Program-made: the position numbers and the translations under genes | Origin: Advenella incenata | GTDB lineage: Bacteria > Pseudomonadota > Gammaproteobacteria > Burkholderiales > Burkholderiaceae_B | DNA: 64,000 nucleotides | Direction: 5' to 3' | Assembly (NCBI RefSeq): GCF_004217095.1 | Contig: NZ_SHKO01000003.1 | Location: forward strand, 248,001 to 312,000 | The notes under the pieces: model-generated | What the model saw: only the letters and a program-made list of their open reading frames with translations | The model's database searches: none | Told to the model about the DNA's origin: nothing | Shown: positions 1 through 9,643 of the stretch, one piece after another | Position numbering within the stretch: position 1 is the stretch's first letter | Layout: every line of letters begins with the position of its first letter

Positions 1-2927
1 TCAAGGCGCTTGATCAGTGTGTCTGTGCTTTCCGGCATGCTGATCAGGTTTTCGTGGCGCGCCGTGCGCTTACTGTTGCCAAGCGGTACTGACTGCAGGC
101 CATGATGTGCCAGATAGCGACCCCATTCGAAAGCGGCCAGATTTTTGTCGACGGCAACGCCATTGAGTTCGATGGCGCGCTCCAGGCTTTCGTGGCGCAG
201 GGGAATCCATCCTTTTTGCCAGGCATAACCCATCATCAGCGGGTTGGCGAAAATCGCATCGCCCAGCAACGCGACCGCATAGCCATTGGCATCCAGGAAA
301 TCACATTTTTCCTTGCCCAGCAAATCCTGCATGTCTTGTTCTGTAATGGCCGAAGGGAACTGCCATTTCGGATTCTGGAAAATTTCCGCAGTGGGCACCT
401 TGGCGCTGTTAATGGCTGCTACCGTTATGCCCTTGCGAGTTTTGGATGTGATTTCGCGGGAGGCAGCCACAATGGCGTCGCAGCCAATAATCAGATCGGC
501 TTCGCCCATGCCGATGCGGGTCGAGTGCAGGTCTGCCGGCTGGTTGCCGATCTGCACATGACTGACGACAGCGCCGCCTTTCTGTGCCAGTCCGGTAATG
601 TCCAGTACGTTGACGCCTTTTTCTTCCAGGTGAGCGGCCATGCCCAGTAGGGCCCCGATGGTGACGACCCCGGTGCCACCTACGCCAGGCACCAGAATGT
701 TATAGGAACGTTCGATCACAGGCGCTGCAGGCACCGGGATATCCGCTTCTATTTTTTCAAAGGACAGCGTGGCCGTCTGGGGCTTGCGCACTTTGGCGCC
801 CTCGGCGGTCACAAAGCTGGGGCAAAAACCGTTCAGGCAAGAATAATCCTTGTTGCAGGAAGATTGGTTAATGCGGCGCTTGCTGCCCATCGGGGTGTCT
901 ACCGGTTCGACAGAAAGACAGTTCGATTTTACCCCGCAGTCGCCACAACCCTCGCAGACCGCTTCGTTGATAAAGACGCGTCGGTCGGGATCTGGATAGG
1001 CATTGCGTTTGCGACGCCGGCGTTTCTCGGTCGCGCAGGTTTGATCGTAGATCAGAATAGTCGTGCCTTGCGTATCACGCAGTTCCAGTTGTACATCATC
1101 GAGCGAATCGCGATGGAATACGTCGGGGTTGCCAATCAGGCTGACTCCTTTGTATTTTTCCGGTTCATCGCTGACGATCACGATGCGGGTCGCGCCTTCG
1201 GCGTGCAACTGAGCATTGATTTGCGGCACCGTCAGTGTGCCATCCACAGGCTGCCCGCCTGTCATGGCAACTGCATCGTTGAATAGAATTTTGTAGGTGA
1301 TGTTGACTTTGGCTGCGATGGATGCACGGATCGCCAGAATGCCTGAATGGAAATAAGTGCCATCACCCAGATTGGCAAAAATATGCTTGGTGGTCGTAAA
1401 GTCTTTCTGGCCGATCCAGGGTACGCCTTCGCCGCCCATCTGGGTAAAGGTATCGGTGTTGCGATCCATCCAGATGGTCATATAGTGGCAGCCGATGCCG
1501 GCTACTGCCCGCGAGCCTTCGGGCACGCGAGTCGACGTATTGTGGGGACAGCCGGAACAGAACCAGGGTTTGCGATCCTGCACGACGACCGGCCGTTTGG
1601 CATCCTGTTCTTTGGCATGAATGACCGCAATGCGGGCCTGAATGCGGGCGCGCACCTCATCGGGAAGGGCGTGTTTTTCCAGACGCTTGGCAATGGCCTT
1701 GGCGATAATGGCAGGAGACAGTTCGTAATTGGCCGGCAGCAACCAGTTGCCGCGGGGAACAGACCATTCGCCGCCGCCATCGTCGCGCGCATCGAATTTA
1801 CCGTAGACATCGGGACGAACGTCGTCGCGCCAGTTATACAGCTCTTCCTTCAGGGCGTATTCCATGATCTGGCGTTTTTCTTCAACCACCAGAATTTCAT
1901 CAAGGCCTTCGGCAAAGTGTCGGGCGCCTTGCGCTTCAAGCGGCCAGACGCAACCCACTTTGTATAGCCGAATCCCAATGTCCGTACAGGTCGCTTCGTC
2001 CAGGCCCAGGTCGGTCAGCGCCTGACGCACGTCCAGATAGGCCTTGCCGGCAGTCATGATGCCGAACCGGGCCTTGGGCGAATCAAAAATGATCTTGTCC
2101 AGCTTGTTGGCGCGCACATAGGCCAGCGCCGCGTAGAATTTGTAATTGTTCAGCCGGGCTTCCTGGTCCAGCGGTGGATCGGGCCAGCGAATGGACAAGC
2201 CGCCCTCGGGCATGTCAAAATCCGGCGGCGTAATGGTCTGGACGCGATCCGGATCCAGTTCGACTGACGAGCTCGATTCGATCACATCGGTGACGCATTT
2301 CATCGCGACCCATAGGCCTGAATAACGGCTCATGGCCCAGCCGTGCACGCCGAAGTCCAGATATTCCTGCACATTGCTGGGGTATAGAACGGGAATGCCG
2401 GCCGACTGCAGATTATGTTCGGACTGATAGGCTACCGTGGACGATTTGGCGGCATGATCATCGCCTGCCAGTAGCAGTACGCCACCAAACTGGCTGGAGC
2501 CGGCCGAGTTGGCGTGTTTGAATACATCCATGGAGCGGTCCAGGCCCGGTCCCTTGCCATACCACATGGCAAATACGCCCTGTTTGGTTGCGCCGGGAAA
2601 CAGATTGACCTGCTGTGAACCCCACGCTGCGGTGGCGCCAAGTTCTTCGTTGACACCGGGCTGGAAAGAGATCTCATGTTCGGCGAGGTATTTTTTTGCC
2701 TTCCACAGACTCAAATCCAGATTGCCCAGGGGCGAACCGCGGTATCCGGAGATGAATCCGCCGGTGTCCAGTCCGGCGCGCCGGTCCCGGTCTTTCTGCA
2801 GCATAGGCAGACGCACCAGCGCCTGGGTGCCACTCATATAGACACGGCCCCTTTCGAGGCTATATTTGTCGTCAATGGTGGTATTCTTCAGGGCATCCTG
2901 TGCCACTTTTGGTAGTGGGGCATTCAT
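1..2927 (-). CDS. Indolepyruvate ferredoxin oxidoreductase, fused form (3' end outside window)
   Basis: Oxidative decarboxylation of 2-oxoacids such as indolepyruvate to the acyl-CoA, passing electrons to ferredoxin. About 975 codons are visible; the family's fused form is about 1150-1190 residues, so the C-terminus lies left of the window. The start is the ATG at 2927 (MNAPLPK), preceded by GGAG at about 7 bases; the ATG at 2923 is in another frame. The N-terminal part reads SGYRGSPLGN and FAMWYGKGPGLDRS, as in the alpha-type TPP enzymes. WFCSGCPHN and GIGCHYM belong to the TPP half. A ferredoxin-like cluster CEGCGDCGVKSNC lies near 930-980, then the gamma-type domain begins (VPGVGGTGVVTIG). 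Family assignment is firm; the actual 2-oxoacid (indole-, phenyl- or branched-chain) is not decided by the sequence. Confidence 0.9.
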   Translation of the reverse strand, partial: MNAPLPKVAQDALKNTTIDDKYSLERGRVYMSGTQALVRLPMLQKDRDRRAGLDTGGFISGYRGSPLGNLDLSLWKAKKYLAEHEISFQPGVNEELGATAAWGSQQVNLFPGATKQGVFAMWYGKGPGLDRSMDVFKHANSAGSSQFGGVLLLAGDDHAAKSSTVAYQSEHNLQSAGIPVLYPSNVQEYLDFGVHGWAMSRYSGLWVAMKCVTDVIESSSSVELDPDRVQTITPPDFDMPEGGLSIRWPDPPLDQEARLNNYKFYAALAYVRANKLDKIIFDSPKARFGIMTAGKAYLDVRQALTDLGLDEATCTDIGIRLYKVGCVWPLEAQGARHFAEGLDEILVVEEKRQIMEYALKEELYNWRDDVRPDVYGKFDARDDGGGEWSVPRGNWLLPANYELSPAIIAKAIAKRLEKHALPDEVRARIQARIAVIHAKEQDAKRPVVVQDRKPWFCSGCPHNTSTRVPEGSRAVAGIGCHYMTIWMDRNTDTFTQMGGEGVPWIGQKDFTTTKHIFANLGDGTYFHSGILAIRASIAAKVNITYKILFNDAVAMTGGQPVDGTLTVPQINAQLHAEGATRIVIVSDEPEKYKGVSLIGNPDVFHRDSLDDVQLELRDTQGTTILIYDQTCATEKRRRRKRNAYPDPDRRVFINEAVCEGCGDCGVKSNCLSVEPVDTPMGSKRRINQSSCNKDYSCLNGFCPSFVTAEGAKVRKPQTATLSFEKIEADIPVPAAPVIERSYNILVPGVGGTGVVTIGALLGMAAHLEEKGVNVLDITGLAQKGGAVVSHVQIGNQPADLHSTRIGMGEADLIIGCDAIVAASREITSKTRKGITVAAINSAKVPTAEIFQNPKWQFPSAITEQDMQDLLGKEKCDFLDANGYAVALLGDAIFANPLMMGYAWQKGWIPLRHESLERAIELNGVAVDKNLAAFEWGRYLAHHGLQSVPLGNSKRTARHENLISMPESTDTLIKRL

Positions 2928-3291
2928 ACTTTTGTCTCCGATATGGTCCATTTGCATATAAGCGCATGATTTCCTTGCATTGTCATAGTCGTCTTGTGAA
3001 CGGTATGAACAACGGCCTGGAATGTTCACCGCCTTTCGGGGCGATGCTATATCGTCCTGATGAATGGCAGCCGATTTTTTGCTGCAACTCATCATGTCTG
3101 CCTGCCGATGTGACCCCGGAGTTGCAGCGGAATCACAGGAAACGAAAATCGGAAGGCAAATTCTTTAATTGACGTTAACGTAAAGTTAAGGCATTTTCAG
3201 CTACAGCGAAACAAAAATAACCCGCATTAGGGTATATCCTAGAATCATGTTAGTCGTGTGCGCAACAAAGCGCAAGAATCAGGAAAGAAAA
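2928..3291. other. Intergenic region upstream of the oxidoreductase
   Basis: No convincing gene. Short open frames here lack a ribosome site. The region holds the promoter side of the minus-strand oxidoreductase and of the small plus-strand membrane protein, and a near-perfect 16-base palindrome at 3169-3184. Confidence 0.5.
3169..3184. promoter_or_regulatory. Palindromic operator candidate (ACGTTAACGT core)
   Basis: TTGACGTTAACGTAAA is a 16-base inverted repeat with one mismatch around the perfect ten-base core ACGTTAACGT. It lies about 240 bases before the oxidoreductase start and about 100 before the GTG of the small membrane protein. From memory it resembles operators of MerR-family LiuR regulators of amino-acid/acyl-CoA catabolism in proteobacteria; that link is inference. 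Confidence 0.35.
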
Positions 3292-3495
3292 GTGAAAGGT
3301 GTATTGTCAAAACTGGGAAATATAGTGTCTGCTCTGGGAGCCAGGCCGCTGTCGGTCGGGCTGTTGTTGACCGTTATATTCTGGATATTGCTTGGCAATT
3401 TTGTGGTGGCTGCATTCGCGGGGCTGTTGGTGTCTTTTTTTATTGCCGCGGCCGTGTCGGTGTGGAAATTGAATCGTCGCTCGCGCGATGAGTAG
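3292..3495 (+). CDS. Small hypothetical membrane protein
   Basis: Family not recognised. From GTG 3292 the product is 67 residues with one long or two short hydrophobic segments (around residues 17-52) and a basic tail ending KLNRRSRDE. The GTG has a good ribosome site (AGGAAAG, 5 bases away); an in-frame ATG at 3247 would add 15 residues but lacks one. It stands alone between the oxidoreductase promoter region and tRNA-His. Composition of the hydrophobic stretch is typical of a real inner-membrane protein, which is the main support. Confidence 0.45.
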   Translation: MKGVLSKLGNIVSALGARPLSVGLLLTVIFWILLGNFVVAAFAGLLVSFFIAAAVSVWKLNRRSRDE

Positions 3496-3793
3496 GCGTT
3501 GATGCTGGACCGGCTGTTGCGGGTGGGGAAGGTGGGGTAGGTCCATCGTTTGTTAATGGACAGAAGCCTGCGGCATGCAGTGAAATGGTGCGCTTAAATC
3601 GTGCTGTCGTAAACAGCCGCCTCTCTTATATAGAGGTAGCGAGAGTCAGAAAATATTTAAGGCAGGCGCGATCATGCGCGCGTGGTCTGTTGCGCGGGTC
3701 TTGGATCAGAATTGATTGATTGTTTTTTTTTTCTCATGTAACGAGTGCGGTTACATGGGTGCTGTGATAAGCTTCTGTTTTTATTAGAAAACT

Positions 3794-3870
3794 TGGGGTG
3801 ACTGATGGGGCTCGAACCCACGACAACCGGAATCACAATCCGGGACTCTACCAACTGAGCTACAGTCACC
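3794..3870 (-). tRNA. tRNA-His (GTG)
   Basis: The reverse strand folds as a full cloverleaf: acceptor GTGACTG pairs with CAGTCAC, D arm contains AGCTCAGTTGGTAGAG, the anticodon loop reads TTGTGAT with anticodon GTG, and the T arm contains GGGTTCGAGCCCC. The extra 5' G opposite the C discriminator, diagnostic of tRNA-His, is encoded (3870), and CCA is encoded at 3794-3796. Confidence 0.97.
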
Positions 3871-3983
3871 ATCCGAGTAAGCGTAAGAGTATAGCAAGTA
3901 TATATTCGGCGCACAAGAAAAAACTGGCGCAACACACTATTATGTTGTCTTTTTAGTGGTTATGAAGGTAAGCGGGTGTCTTT

Positions 3984-5441
3984 GTGATGGCTTCTCTGTG
4001 GAAATTTCTGGTTGAATATCAAACCCATCTGATTTTCGCAGCAAGTGTGGTTTTGAGCGTTGCGGCAGCGGTTCATATTGCGCTGACCAAGCGTGATGTT
4101 CGCGCCGCAATTGCGTGGGTCGGTGTTGTGCTGTTTTCCCCGTTTCTGGGGCCGGTTCTGTACTTTGTCGTTGGTATCAACCGCATTCGGCAAACTCGGA
4201 TCAAATCCCACCGGGACAGGCTGCTCAAAGAGGGAGCCGATCATACCAGTGTCACGGTCAGTGATCTGGCCCAGCATGCCGCCGTCCAGTGTCTGTCACT
4301 GAAAAAAGCCAGCGACACGGTGACCCGTTTCCCTCTGTGCGGAGGCAATGAAATTGTCCCGCTCAATGGTGGAGACCAGACCTATCCAGCCATGCTTGCC
4401 GCCATAGACGCTTCGGTCGACTCGGTATTGCTGCAAACCTATATTTTCGATAATGATATTGTCGGCCATCGTTTTGCCGACAGTCTGATTGCCGCGTTCC
4501 TGCGTGGTGTTCGCGTCCGGGTGCTGATCGATTCCATTGGCGTGCGCTATTCCCATCCGACCATTGTGCATCGGCTAAGAGAGCAGGGCGTGACGGTGGA
4601 ACTTTTCGAAACCAATGCCGTTACGTGGCGCATGCCATACGCCAACATGCGCTGTCACCGCAAAATTCTGGTTGTGGACGGCGCCCAGGGGTTTGCCGGC
4701 GGGATGAATATCCGTGAAGAGTTTCTGACGGAAATTGCACATGACAATACGGCACGCGATATTCATTTTCAGATGCGAGGCCCAATTGTCGCGCAGTTGC
4801 TGGTCGTTTTTTGTCATGATTGGCTGTTTTCTACCGGCGAGCAACTGAAGCTGGGTGACTGGATTGCCGCCGAGCCTGCTTTTATGCCCGCTAATATGGC
4901 CGCGCGCTGCGTTCCTTCCGGTCCCGATCGTGAAATCGAAAGCACGCACAAGGTCTTGCTGGCCGCCTGCGCCGTTGCGCAACAGCATATCCGGATCCAG
5001 TCGCCCTATTTTTTGCCAGACCAGGTGCTGATCGGGGCCTTGACCACCGCTGCCAGACGCGGTGTGCAAGTGGATATTGTGATCCCCGGCAGGAATAACC
5101 TGCGTCTGATTCAGTACGCCATGATGGCCCAGATCGATCAGATCATTGAGACCGGCTGCCGGGTCTGGAAAGGATCCGGCAATTTCGATCACTCCAAGTT
5201 GATGACGGTGGATGACAGTTGGTCGCTGATCGGCTCGTCCAATTGGGACTCACGTAGCCTGCGACTTAATTTCGAAATTGATATCGAGGTGTACGATCGG
5301 CGTCTGGCGGGGTGGATTAACGGCGCCATCGATAATGAAATTGCGCATGGCGAGCGGGTGACCTTTGAATCGATACGCAAGCAGGGCTTGCTGGCGACGC
5401 TCAGGAACAAACTGATCTGGCTGGCGTCGCCCTATTTGTAG
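3984..5441 (+). CDS. cls: Cardiolipin synthase (ClsA-type)
   Basis: Transfers phosphatidyl groups between phosphatidylglycerol molecules at the inner membrane to make cardiolipin. The product is about 485 residues, the usual length for this family. Two N-terminal membrane helices (about residues 13-35 and 42-65) precede two phospholipase-D HKD motifs: HRKILVVDGAQGFAGG near residue 225 and HSKLMTVDDSWSLIGSSN near 403, each with the expected His, Lys and Asp. Start may be GTG 3984 or the adjacent ATG 3987. It is a single transcription unit between tRNA-His and the BCCT transporter. Confidence 0.93.
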   Translation: MMASLWKFLVEYQTHLIFAASVVLSVAAAVHIALTKRDVRAAIAWVGVVLFSPFLGPVLYFVVGINRIRQTRIKSHRDRLLKEGADHTSVTVSDLAQHAAVQCLSLKKASDTVTRFPLCGGNEIVPLNGGDQTYPAMLAAIDASVDSVLLQTYIFDNDIVGHRFADSLIAAFLRGVRVRVLIDSIGVRYSHPTIVHRLREQGVTVELFETNAVTWRMPYANMRCHRKILVVDGAQGFAGGMNIREEFLTEIAHDNTARDIHFQMRGPIVAQLLVVFCHDWLFSTGEQLKLGDWIAAEPAFMPANMAARCVPSGPDREIESTHKVLLAACAVAQQHIRIQSPYFLPDQVLIGALTTAARRGVQVDIVIPGRNNLRLIQYAMMAQIDQIIETGCRVWKGSGNFDHSKLMTVDDSWSLIGSSNWDSRSLRLNFEIDIEVYDRRLAGWINGAIDNEIAHGERVTFESIRKQGLLATLRNKLIWLASPYL

Positions 5442-5684
5442 GGCAAGCCCGTATCCCTTGCGTTTGCATGCTGCCGCGCCAGTGACTGGATTTGGTTGTT
5501 TCAAGTTCTGCCTGGAAAGCCGATTCAGATTCCTCTTCCAAGGTATGACCCAGGGTCAGCGGTCATGGCAGATGCGTCAGACGCAGACGCGACCGAAGAA
5601 GGAAGTCGTACTTGAACAAGCGCAAGAAAGTACAACAGCCAAGTGTTACACTTTTAGGCGGAGCAAGCACAAGGGAGAGTGATA

Positions 5685-7676
5685 ATGGGGTTCCGAGTTA
5701 AGAGTACGATACATCCCAGAGTATTCTGGGGGTCAACAATCATTGTGGTTCTGTTTCTATTGATCGGAATCCTGTTCCCGGCTGATGCGGAGCAGATTTT
5801 CGGCAGGCTGCAAAGCGTTGTCATTGAAAGCTTTGGCTGGTTCTATATCCTGAGTGTGGCCATATTCTTTTTTGTGGTTGTCTATCTTGCGCTGAGTCGT
5901 TACGGCAACCTGAAGCTGGGTCCGGATGACTCGGAACCCGATTATCCCTACTTTACCTGGATGGCGATGCTCTTCGCAGCGGGCATGGGTATCGGCCTGA
6001 TGTTCTTTGCGGTTGCCGAACCCATGCAGCATTTTTCCGCACCTCCTTCGGGCGTGGCCGACGCTGCCGCCGCTGCCCGGGAGGCTCAGGTCATTACGTT
6101 CTTTCACTGGGGCCTACATGCCTGGGCCATCTATGCGGTTGTCGGTTTATCGCTGGCCTATTTCTGCTTTCGCTATAACCTGCCGCTGACCGTCCGTTCC
6201 GGCCTTTATCCCTTGCTCGGCAAGCGTATCAATGGCTGGATGGGCGATGCCGTGGATATCTTTGCCGTATGCGGCACGCTTTTCGGCATTGCGACATCCA
6301 TGGGGTTTGGTGTATTGCAAATCAACTCGGGTCTGGCCCATCTGGTGGGCGCGCCGCAAGAACCGTGGTTCCAGGTCATCCTGATTGCAGTGGTAACTAC
6401 ATTGGCTACGCTGTCCGTGGTAAGCGGATTGGACGTAGGCATCAGAAGGCTATCTGAATTCAATCTTATCGTAGCCGTTATTCTGATGCTGTTTGTACTT
6501 GTTGTCGGACCCACCAGCTTTCTGATGAATGCTTTTGTGCAGAATATTGGCGCCTATCTGGATAACTTTTTTGCACGTTCATTTACCACTCAGGCATTTC
6601 GTGCTCAGGACTGGATGAAGTCGTGGACCCTTTTCTATTGGGCATGGTGGATTTCATGGTCGCCTTTTGTGGGTATGTTCATTGCCCGCATCTCACGAGG
6701 CCGCACAGTACGCGAGTTCATCCTTGGCGTGCTCCTCGTGCCGACCACATTCACGTTTCTCTGGATGACAGTCTTTGGCAACACGGCCATATTTCTTGAT
6801 ATGGGTGTCGCGGCAGGCCAATTGTCAAGCGATGTTGCGGCCGATGTCTCTGTCGCGTTGTTTCAGTTTTTCGAATTCCTGCCCTGGCCTGGCCTGACAT
6901 CGACATTGGCAGTTATTCTTGTCGCAGTCTTTTTCGTCACATCCGCCGATTCGGGCTCACTGGTTATCGATACCCTTGCTGCGGGCGGCAAGGAAGATGC
7001 ACCGGTCTGGCAACGAATCTACTGGTGCGCGCTTTCGGGTACAACGGCGGCTTTGCTGCTGCTGGCTGGCGGGCTCACTGCGCTGCAAACGGTTACGCTG
7101 GCCAGCGCGCTGCCATTCGCAATCATCATGATTTTTCTGGTGCTCGGACTCATCAAAGGCATGAAAGCGGATATGCATCGCCTGGATCGACGGCGAACGT
7201 ACGCGACCCCAGCGCCGGGTTCTGAGGTCTCCTGGCGCACACGTTTGTCGGCAATCATGCACACCCCGCGAAAAGAGGATGCAGCGCGGTTTATTGCGAA
7301 GGTTGCCAGCCCGGCAATGCACGAAGTTGCCGAAGAGTTCAAAAAACGCGGGCTTGATGTCGACATCGCTACGATCGAAGAAACGGTCAAGCTTACGGTG
7401 GTTGCCGAGGATAAGCGCAATTTTGTCTACGGCGTGCAACCCGAAGCCCGGAGAATGGCCGCATTTACCGCTGCCGCGGCTCGTAACGAAACAGTGCATC
7501 CTCATGAATGGCAGGCGCGTACGGTGTTTGCAGATGGCAGCCGGGGTTATGACATTCTTGGGCTGACCTCTGCGCAAGTCATCAACGATATTCTTGCTCA
7601 ATTCGAGCGATATCAAATGCTGGTCACCTCAACGAACACCGCCCTGTATGCGAGTTCACCAGACCCAGTCGCGTAG
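5685..7676 (+). CDS. BCCT-family transporter (choline/betaine/carnitine type)
   Basis: Secondary transporter for quaternary ammonium or related zwitterionic compounds such as choline or glycine betaine, often used in osmoprotection. The 663-residue product has a hydrophobic core of about 500 residues expected to form 12 helices. It includes the glycine-rich segment AAGMGIGLMFFAVAEP and the family-typical tryptophan-rich stretch FYWAWWISWSPFVGMFIAR. A hydrophilic cytoplasmic tail of about 150 residues resembles the regulatory C-terminus of BetT-like members. ATG 5685 is preceded by GGGAG at a suitable distance. The substrate cannot be fixed from sequence; no choline oxidation genes are nearby. 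Confidence 0.92.
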   Translation: MGFRVKSTIHPRVFWGSTIIVVLFLLIGILFPADAEQIFGRLQSVVIESFGWFYILSVAIFFFVVVYLALSRYGNLKLGPDDSEPDYPYFTWMAMLFAAGMGIGLMFFAVAEPMQHFSAPPSGVADAAAAAREAQVITFFHWGLHAWAIYAVVGLSLAYFCFRYNLPLTVRSGLYPLLGKRINGWMGDAVDIFAVCGTLFGIATSMGFGVLQINSGLAHLVGAPQEPWFQVILIAVVTTLATLSVVSGLDVGIRRLSEFNLIVAVILMLFVLVVGPTSFLMNAFVQNIGAYLDNFFARSFTTQAFRAQDWMKSWTLFYWAWWISWSPFVGMFIARISRGRTVREFILGVLLVPTTFTFLWMTVFGNTAIFLDMGVAAGQLSSDVAADVSVALFQFFEFLPWPGLTSTLAVILVAVFFVTSADSGSLVIDTLAAGGKEDAPVWQRIYWCALSGTTAALLLLAGGLTALQTVTLASALPFAIIMIFLVLGLIKGMKADMHRLDRRRTYATPAPGSEVSWRTRLSAIMHTPRKEDAARFIAKVASPAMHEVAEEFKKRGLDVDIATIEETVKLTVVAEDKRNFVYGVQPEARRMAAFTAAAARNETVHPHEWQARTVFADGSRGYDILGLTSAQVINDILAQFERYQMLVTSTNTALYASSPDPVA

Positions 7677-8287
7677 CGCTGTCAGTTGCAGGCGAGTGAT
7701 TTTTTAAATCAAAGTATCCGGGTCAGCGCCTTGCTCCAGCCGGTATTCGGAGCAAGGCGCACTGTCCGACTATTTGTTTGTCGGGGGAGGCTGCCTCTAT
7801 GGCTATTGTCAAACTTCCCGTCTCAAATCTCAGATGCATTTCGCTGCGCTGACGGTGCGTTCAATCCATTGGCTATAAGCAGTGCGCCCGCTGCGTTGCT
7901 CCTTACGCAAGCAATTAGCTGCACATGCTAAACTTGCCGGCCATATTTATTCACCCTCAAGTGTGACGCAGGGTCGGCGCAGGGCCAGGTTTCCAAATGA
8001 ATGTACTTTATACGTTACGGCACCATTATGCTGGGAGTCGTATGCCTTGCCGGCGGTGTTCTCATGTTCAGAAGCGCCTGGCGGCAGCGCCGGCAGGCCA
8101 GGCAGCTTGAAAAGAAAAAAAACAGAGTAGGTGGTATTTTATTGCCATGCTCAATTGATGCCATGGGCAAAAATAACCGATCATGCTCCCTAAATTGGCG
8201 ATACACTAAAATTACACGGTACGACAGAAGACCGCAGTACGCAGTGCCAATTTGCGAATCAGAAACACACCAAGAGGAGAAGCATCA
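7677..8287. other. Intergenic region between BCCT transporter and SMP-30-like gene
   Basis: Holds a strong hairpin at 7726-7760 and a weak small open frame at 8001-8291. Apart from these I see no gene. The last 100 bases should carry the promoter of the exported SMP-30-like protein. Confidence 0.5.
7726..7760. terminator. Hairpin after BCCT transporter
   Basis: GCGCCTTGCTCC (7726-7737) and its perfect reverse complement (7749-7760) form a 12-bp stem with an 11-base loop, about 50 bases after the transporter stop. No T-run follows directly, but a second short hairpin (CCGAC/GTCGG with a T-rich loop, 7766-7784) does. Probably a transcript end or 3' stabilising structure. Confidence 0.5.
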
Positions 8288-8291
8288 ATGA
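8001..8291 (+). CDS. Doubtful small membrane ORF
   Basis: A 96-codon frame whose first 45 residues look like one membrane helix followed by a strongly basic stretch (RQRRQARQLEKKKN), a common pattern for tiny inner-membrane proteins. The rest is unlike a protein, the ribosome site is weak, and the frame runs into the start of the SMP-30-like gene. A shorter product or none at all is possible. Confidence 0.2.
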   Translation: MYFIRYGTIMLGVVCLAGGVLMFRSAWRQRRQARQLEKKKNRVGGILLPCSIDAMGKNNRSCSLNWRYTKITRYDRRPQYAVPICESETHQEEKHQ

Positions 8292-9448
8292 GACAGACGC
8301 AACAGGAAGGGCTCAATGGATCCGTGGACGGTCAATCAGCCCGTTCATCATTATCGGGCGCCACCATAAACCGTCGGGGCTTTCTTACCGCAGCGACAGC
8401 AACTGCTGCAACTGTGCTCACATCTGCCGTTGCCGCCAGGCCGGCAATAGCACGTAATTTCGGATCACAGACAGAACCGATACGTTATCCGGACCCCGAT
8501 ATCGTGGTGCTGGACAAACGTTTCAAATACAAGCTGGGCAATGCGGCCATCATGCGCTTGCATACCGGTATGCAATGGGCTGAAGGCCCGGCCTGGAATG
8601 CAGTCGGCCGCTATCTGGTATGGAGCGATATTCCCAGCAATGAACAACTGCGCTGGTCTGAAGAGGATGGGCATGTAGGCCGCCGCTTTCGCTCACCTTC
8701 AGGCAATTCGAACGGCAACACCTTCGACTTCCAGGGCAGGCAGCTCTCCTGCGAACATGATGCGCGTCGCGTTGTACGTTATGAACACAATGGCCAGGTC
8801 ACAGTGCTTGCCGACAGTTTCGATAATAAAGGATTGAATGCGCCGAACGATGTCGTGGTGCATCCGAATGACGGTTCGATCTGGTTTACAGACCCGGGCT
8901 ATGGCGCTTTGATGGAATATGAAGGTAACCGGCATCCGGCCAGCGCCGATTCGGTCAGCCCGATTCAGAAGGAAGCCGTCTACCGGATTGACGCGCAAAC
9001 GGGCGCCATGGCCAAAGTGGCGGATCAGCCGTTCAAACCCAATGGACTGTGCTTCAGCCAGGATTACAGCAAACTGTACGTCGCCGATACGGGAAACTCA
9101 CACTATCCCTCGGCAAAGAATCAGATCTGGGTCTTTGATATAGATGGAGCCAAACTGACGAACCCGCGCACCTTTGCAACCATGGAGTTCGAAGGCAAGT
9201 CAGGCTCGGCTGACGGGATCCGCTGCGATGAGGACGGCAATATCTGGGCCAGTGCCGGCTGGGGCGGTGAGGGCTATGATGGCGTACACATTTTTGCGCC
9301 TGATGGCGTACGGATCGGACAAATCCGGCTGCCGGAAATCTGCTCCAACGTATGTTTTGGCGGGGCCAAGCGTAACCGCCTTTTCATGACGGCCAGCCAA
9401 TCGCTGTACGCTGTTTATGTGGAAACACGCGGCGCGCATATTACATAA
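8288..9448 (+). CDS. SMP-30/gluconolactonase-family protein, Tat-exported
   Basis: Six-bladed beta-propeller hydrolase family that opens sugar lactones such as gluconolactone; the true substrate is unknown. The start ATG 8288 follows a strong site (GAGGAGA) and gives 386 residues; an upstream ATG at 8252 lacks one. Residues 29-30 are the twin arginine of NRRGFLTAA, followed by an Ala-rich hydrophobic segment ending near ARPAIA, so export through Tat is likely. Family segments seen are WAEGPAWN, GLNAPNDVVV, SIWFTDPGYG, KPNGLCFS and GSADGIRCDEDGNIW, which carry the predicted metal-binding Glu, Asn and Asp. A hairpin at 9559 may end the transcript. Confidence 0.88.
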   Translation: MRQTQQEGLNGSVDGQSARSSLSGATINRRGFLTAATATAATVLTSAVAARPAIARNFGSQTEPIRYPDPDIVVLDKRFKYKLGNAAIMRLHTGMQWAEGPAWNAVGRYLVWSDIPSNEQLRWSEEDGHVGRRFRSPSGNSNGNTFDFQGRQLSCEHDARRVVRYEHNGQVTVLADSFDNKGLNAPNDVVVHPNDGSIWFTDPGYGALMEYEGNRHPASADSVSPIQKEAVYRIDAQTGAMAKVADQPFKPNGLCFSQDYSKLYVADTGNSHYPSAKNQIWVFDIDGAKLTNPRTFATMEFEGKSGSADGIRCDEDGNIWASAGWGGEGYDGVHIFAPDGVRIGQIRLPEICSNVCFGGAKRNRLFMTASQSLYAVYVETRGAHIT

Positions 9449-9558
9449 AGTCGCATCAAGCACAACTGGCCGGCGATGCCTCTGAAATGTAAAAAAAACG
9501 ACCAACCATTGAAGCGCAACGCGGGACCGGCTATTGTTATAGCAACACATCTGTCTTG

Positions 9559-9591
9559 GCATCAGGCATGAGCAGCGCTCCTGCCTGATGC
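9559..9591. terminator. Long hairpin after SMP-30-like gene
   Basis: GCATCAGGCA pairs perfectly with TGCCTGATGC; inside the loop GAGC and GCTC extend the stem after one mismatch, leaving a 3-base loop. It lies about 110 bases after the stop. No T-run follows, so a Rho-independent terminator is likely but not proven. Confidence 0.45.
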
Positions 9592-9643
9592 GCCTTTGCG
9601 CGGATGACAGATTTGCGATTGATGCTACTTTCCGGAGATTGAA

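Noticed and set aside
864-1967. Long open frames on the plus strand opposite the indolepyruvate oxidoreductase
   Set aside because: They mirror the codon pattern of the real minus-strand gene, lack ribosome sites and show no family motifs.
5458-5682. Open frame between cardiolipin synthase and the BCCT gene
   Set aside because: Random-looking composition, no ribosome site, and the gap is a normal promoter-sized spacer.
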